Positions 63,557 to 64,000 of a DNA stretch of 64,000 bases are shown in pieces. Source of the DNA: Microbacterium resistens NBRC 103078. Lineage in GTDB: Bacteria > Actinomycetota > Actinomycetes > Actinomycetales > Microbacteriaceae. Numbering within the stretch: the first letter of the stretch is position 1; each line of letters begins with the position of its first letter. The position numbers were made by a program, and so were the translations under genes. The DNA lies in contig NZ_BCRA01000015.1 of assembly GCF_001552355.1 (NCBI RefSeq), forward strand, positions 1 through 64,000. Direction: 5' to 3'. A model generated the notes under the pieces. That model made no database searches. It was not told where the DNA came from and saw only the letters and a list, made by a program, of their open reading frames with translations.

Positions 63557-64000
63557 GTGCTGCGCTCCGTCTCGTCCACGCTCTCGCGCGAGCCCCGTCG
63601 GCTCGTCACTTCCGTCGTCGCGGCGACCGCAGCGCTCCTGCTGCTCGCCGGGTGCACGGGGCAGCCGGCGGAGGACACCCGCACGACGCCGACGGTGGAG
63701 CCGAGCGCGACCGCGGAACCGGCCCCGGCGGGGCCCGCGCTGGTGCCGGAAGGGTCCGCCGAGGACAATCTCCCCTTCTTCCAGTCGATCGTGGCGCAGG
63801 TCTGGGCGTCGGAGCAGCGCGTCTCCAGCCGGGCGTACGTGGACGCCCTCACGGCCGCGGGATTCAACCGCGCCGACATGCAGGTGACGAAGGACATCTC
63901 GACCGTCGAGTACCCGGCCGAGAGCATCCTGTTCTCCGTCCGCTGGGGAACGGATCAGTGCCTGATGGGGCAGGTCGGGCCGTCCACCGGGGACCAGCCG
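63557..64000 (+). CDS. Lipoprotein, function unknown (partial, C-terminus outside window)
   Basis: 148 residues visible. Signal peptide RRLVTSVVAATAALLLLAGC with a lipobox LLAGC, then a Thr/Pro/Ala linker and a folded domain (EDNLPFFQSIVAQVWASEQR, AYVDALTAAGFNRADMQVTK, ILFSVRWGTDQCLMGQVG). The frame stays open to the window edge. Anchored outside the cytoplasmic membrane by inference; family not recognised with confidence. Confidence 0.75.
   Translation, partial: MLRSVSSTLSREPRRLVTSVVAATAALLLLAGCTGQPAEDTRTTPTVEPSATAEPAPAGPALVPEGSAEDNLPFFQSIVAQVWASEQRVSSRAYVDALTAAGFNRADMQVTKDISTVEYPAESILFSVRWGTDQCLMGQVGPSTGDQP

Overview
This window is a high-GC actinobacterial chromosome segment. The gene content and order, the many GTG starts and the codon bias fit Microbacteriaceae, most likely Microbacterium or a close relative. 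That assignment is inference from gene order and family resemblance; no database was searched. Coding density is very high, many genes overlap by 1-4 bases, and no phage, transposase, insertion sequence or CRISPR array is visible.

Layout. 1-2450: a cut-off glycerol-3-phosphate dehydrogenase gene (glpD) diverging from a SorC-type regulator. 2460-3590: a YbdK-type carboxylate-amine ligase. 3831-5800: rpsP-KH protein-rimM-trmD translation operon. 5806-7241: histidine phosphatase and map on the minus strand. 7352-15032: a small membrane protein, rplS, lepB, rnhB, a DUF2469 gene, a 0.6-kb intergenic region carrying a striking 19-bp higher-order repeat, then yraN-comM-dprA-xerC. 15045-20751: an M23 peptidase, then rpsB-tsf, pyrH, frr, cdsA and a protein with four DivIVA-like repeats. 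20810-28541: a secreted lysozyme-fold protein, small enzymes, an AI-2E-family exporter, a large envelope protein, a YbbN-type thioredoxin, and a divergent soxR/MFS-exporter pair with a clear SoxR operator. 28545-34958: glgX-glgE-glgB for alpha-glucan metabolism. 35073-37401: cysteine desulfurase and mnmA (tRNA thiolation). 37465-45535: a catabolic cassette (NCS1 permease, hydantoinase/oxoprolinase-like protein, three tandem DUF917 proteins, PucR regulator) bracketed by two copies of a palindromic repeat, sitting between mnmA and ligA. 45593-55031: ligA, a DEAD-box helicase, an acyl-CoA ligase and gatCAB. 55042-64000: dinB, small conserved genes, the DUF2017-clpS-metallopeptidase group (the last fused to a GNAT domain), tRNA-His, orn, tRNA-Arg, an HNH protein, a LysE exporter, msrA, a single-strand-binding protein and a cut-off lipoprotein gene.

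Two themes stand out. First, about twenty genes have a -10-like hexamer (TANNNT or NANNNT) placed exactly 6-8 bases before the start codon, which predicts widespread leaderless mRNAs and was used here to choose several starts. Second, the 37.5-45.5 kb cassette looks like an accessory pathway for a hydantoin-like ring compound. It has its own twin-palindrome control region, an internal leaderless promoter and repeat borders, and is the best candidate for an undescribed system. The 19-bp/57-bp repeat at 10.4-10.8 kb is the most unusual non-coding element.
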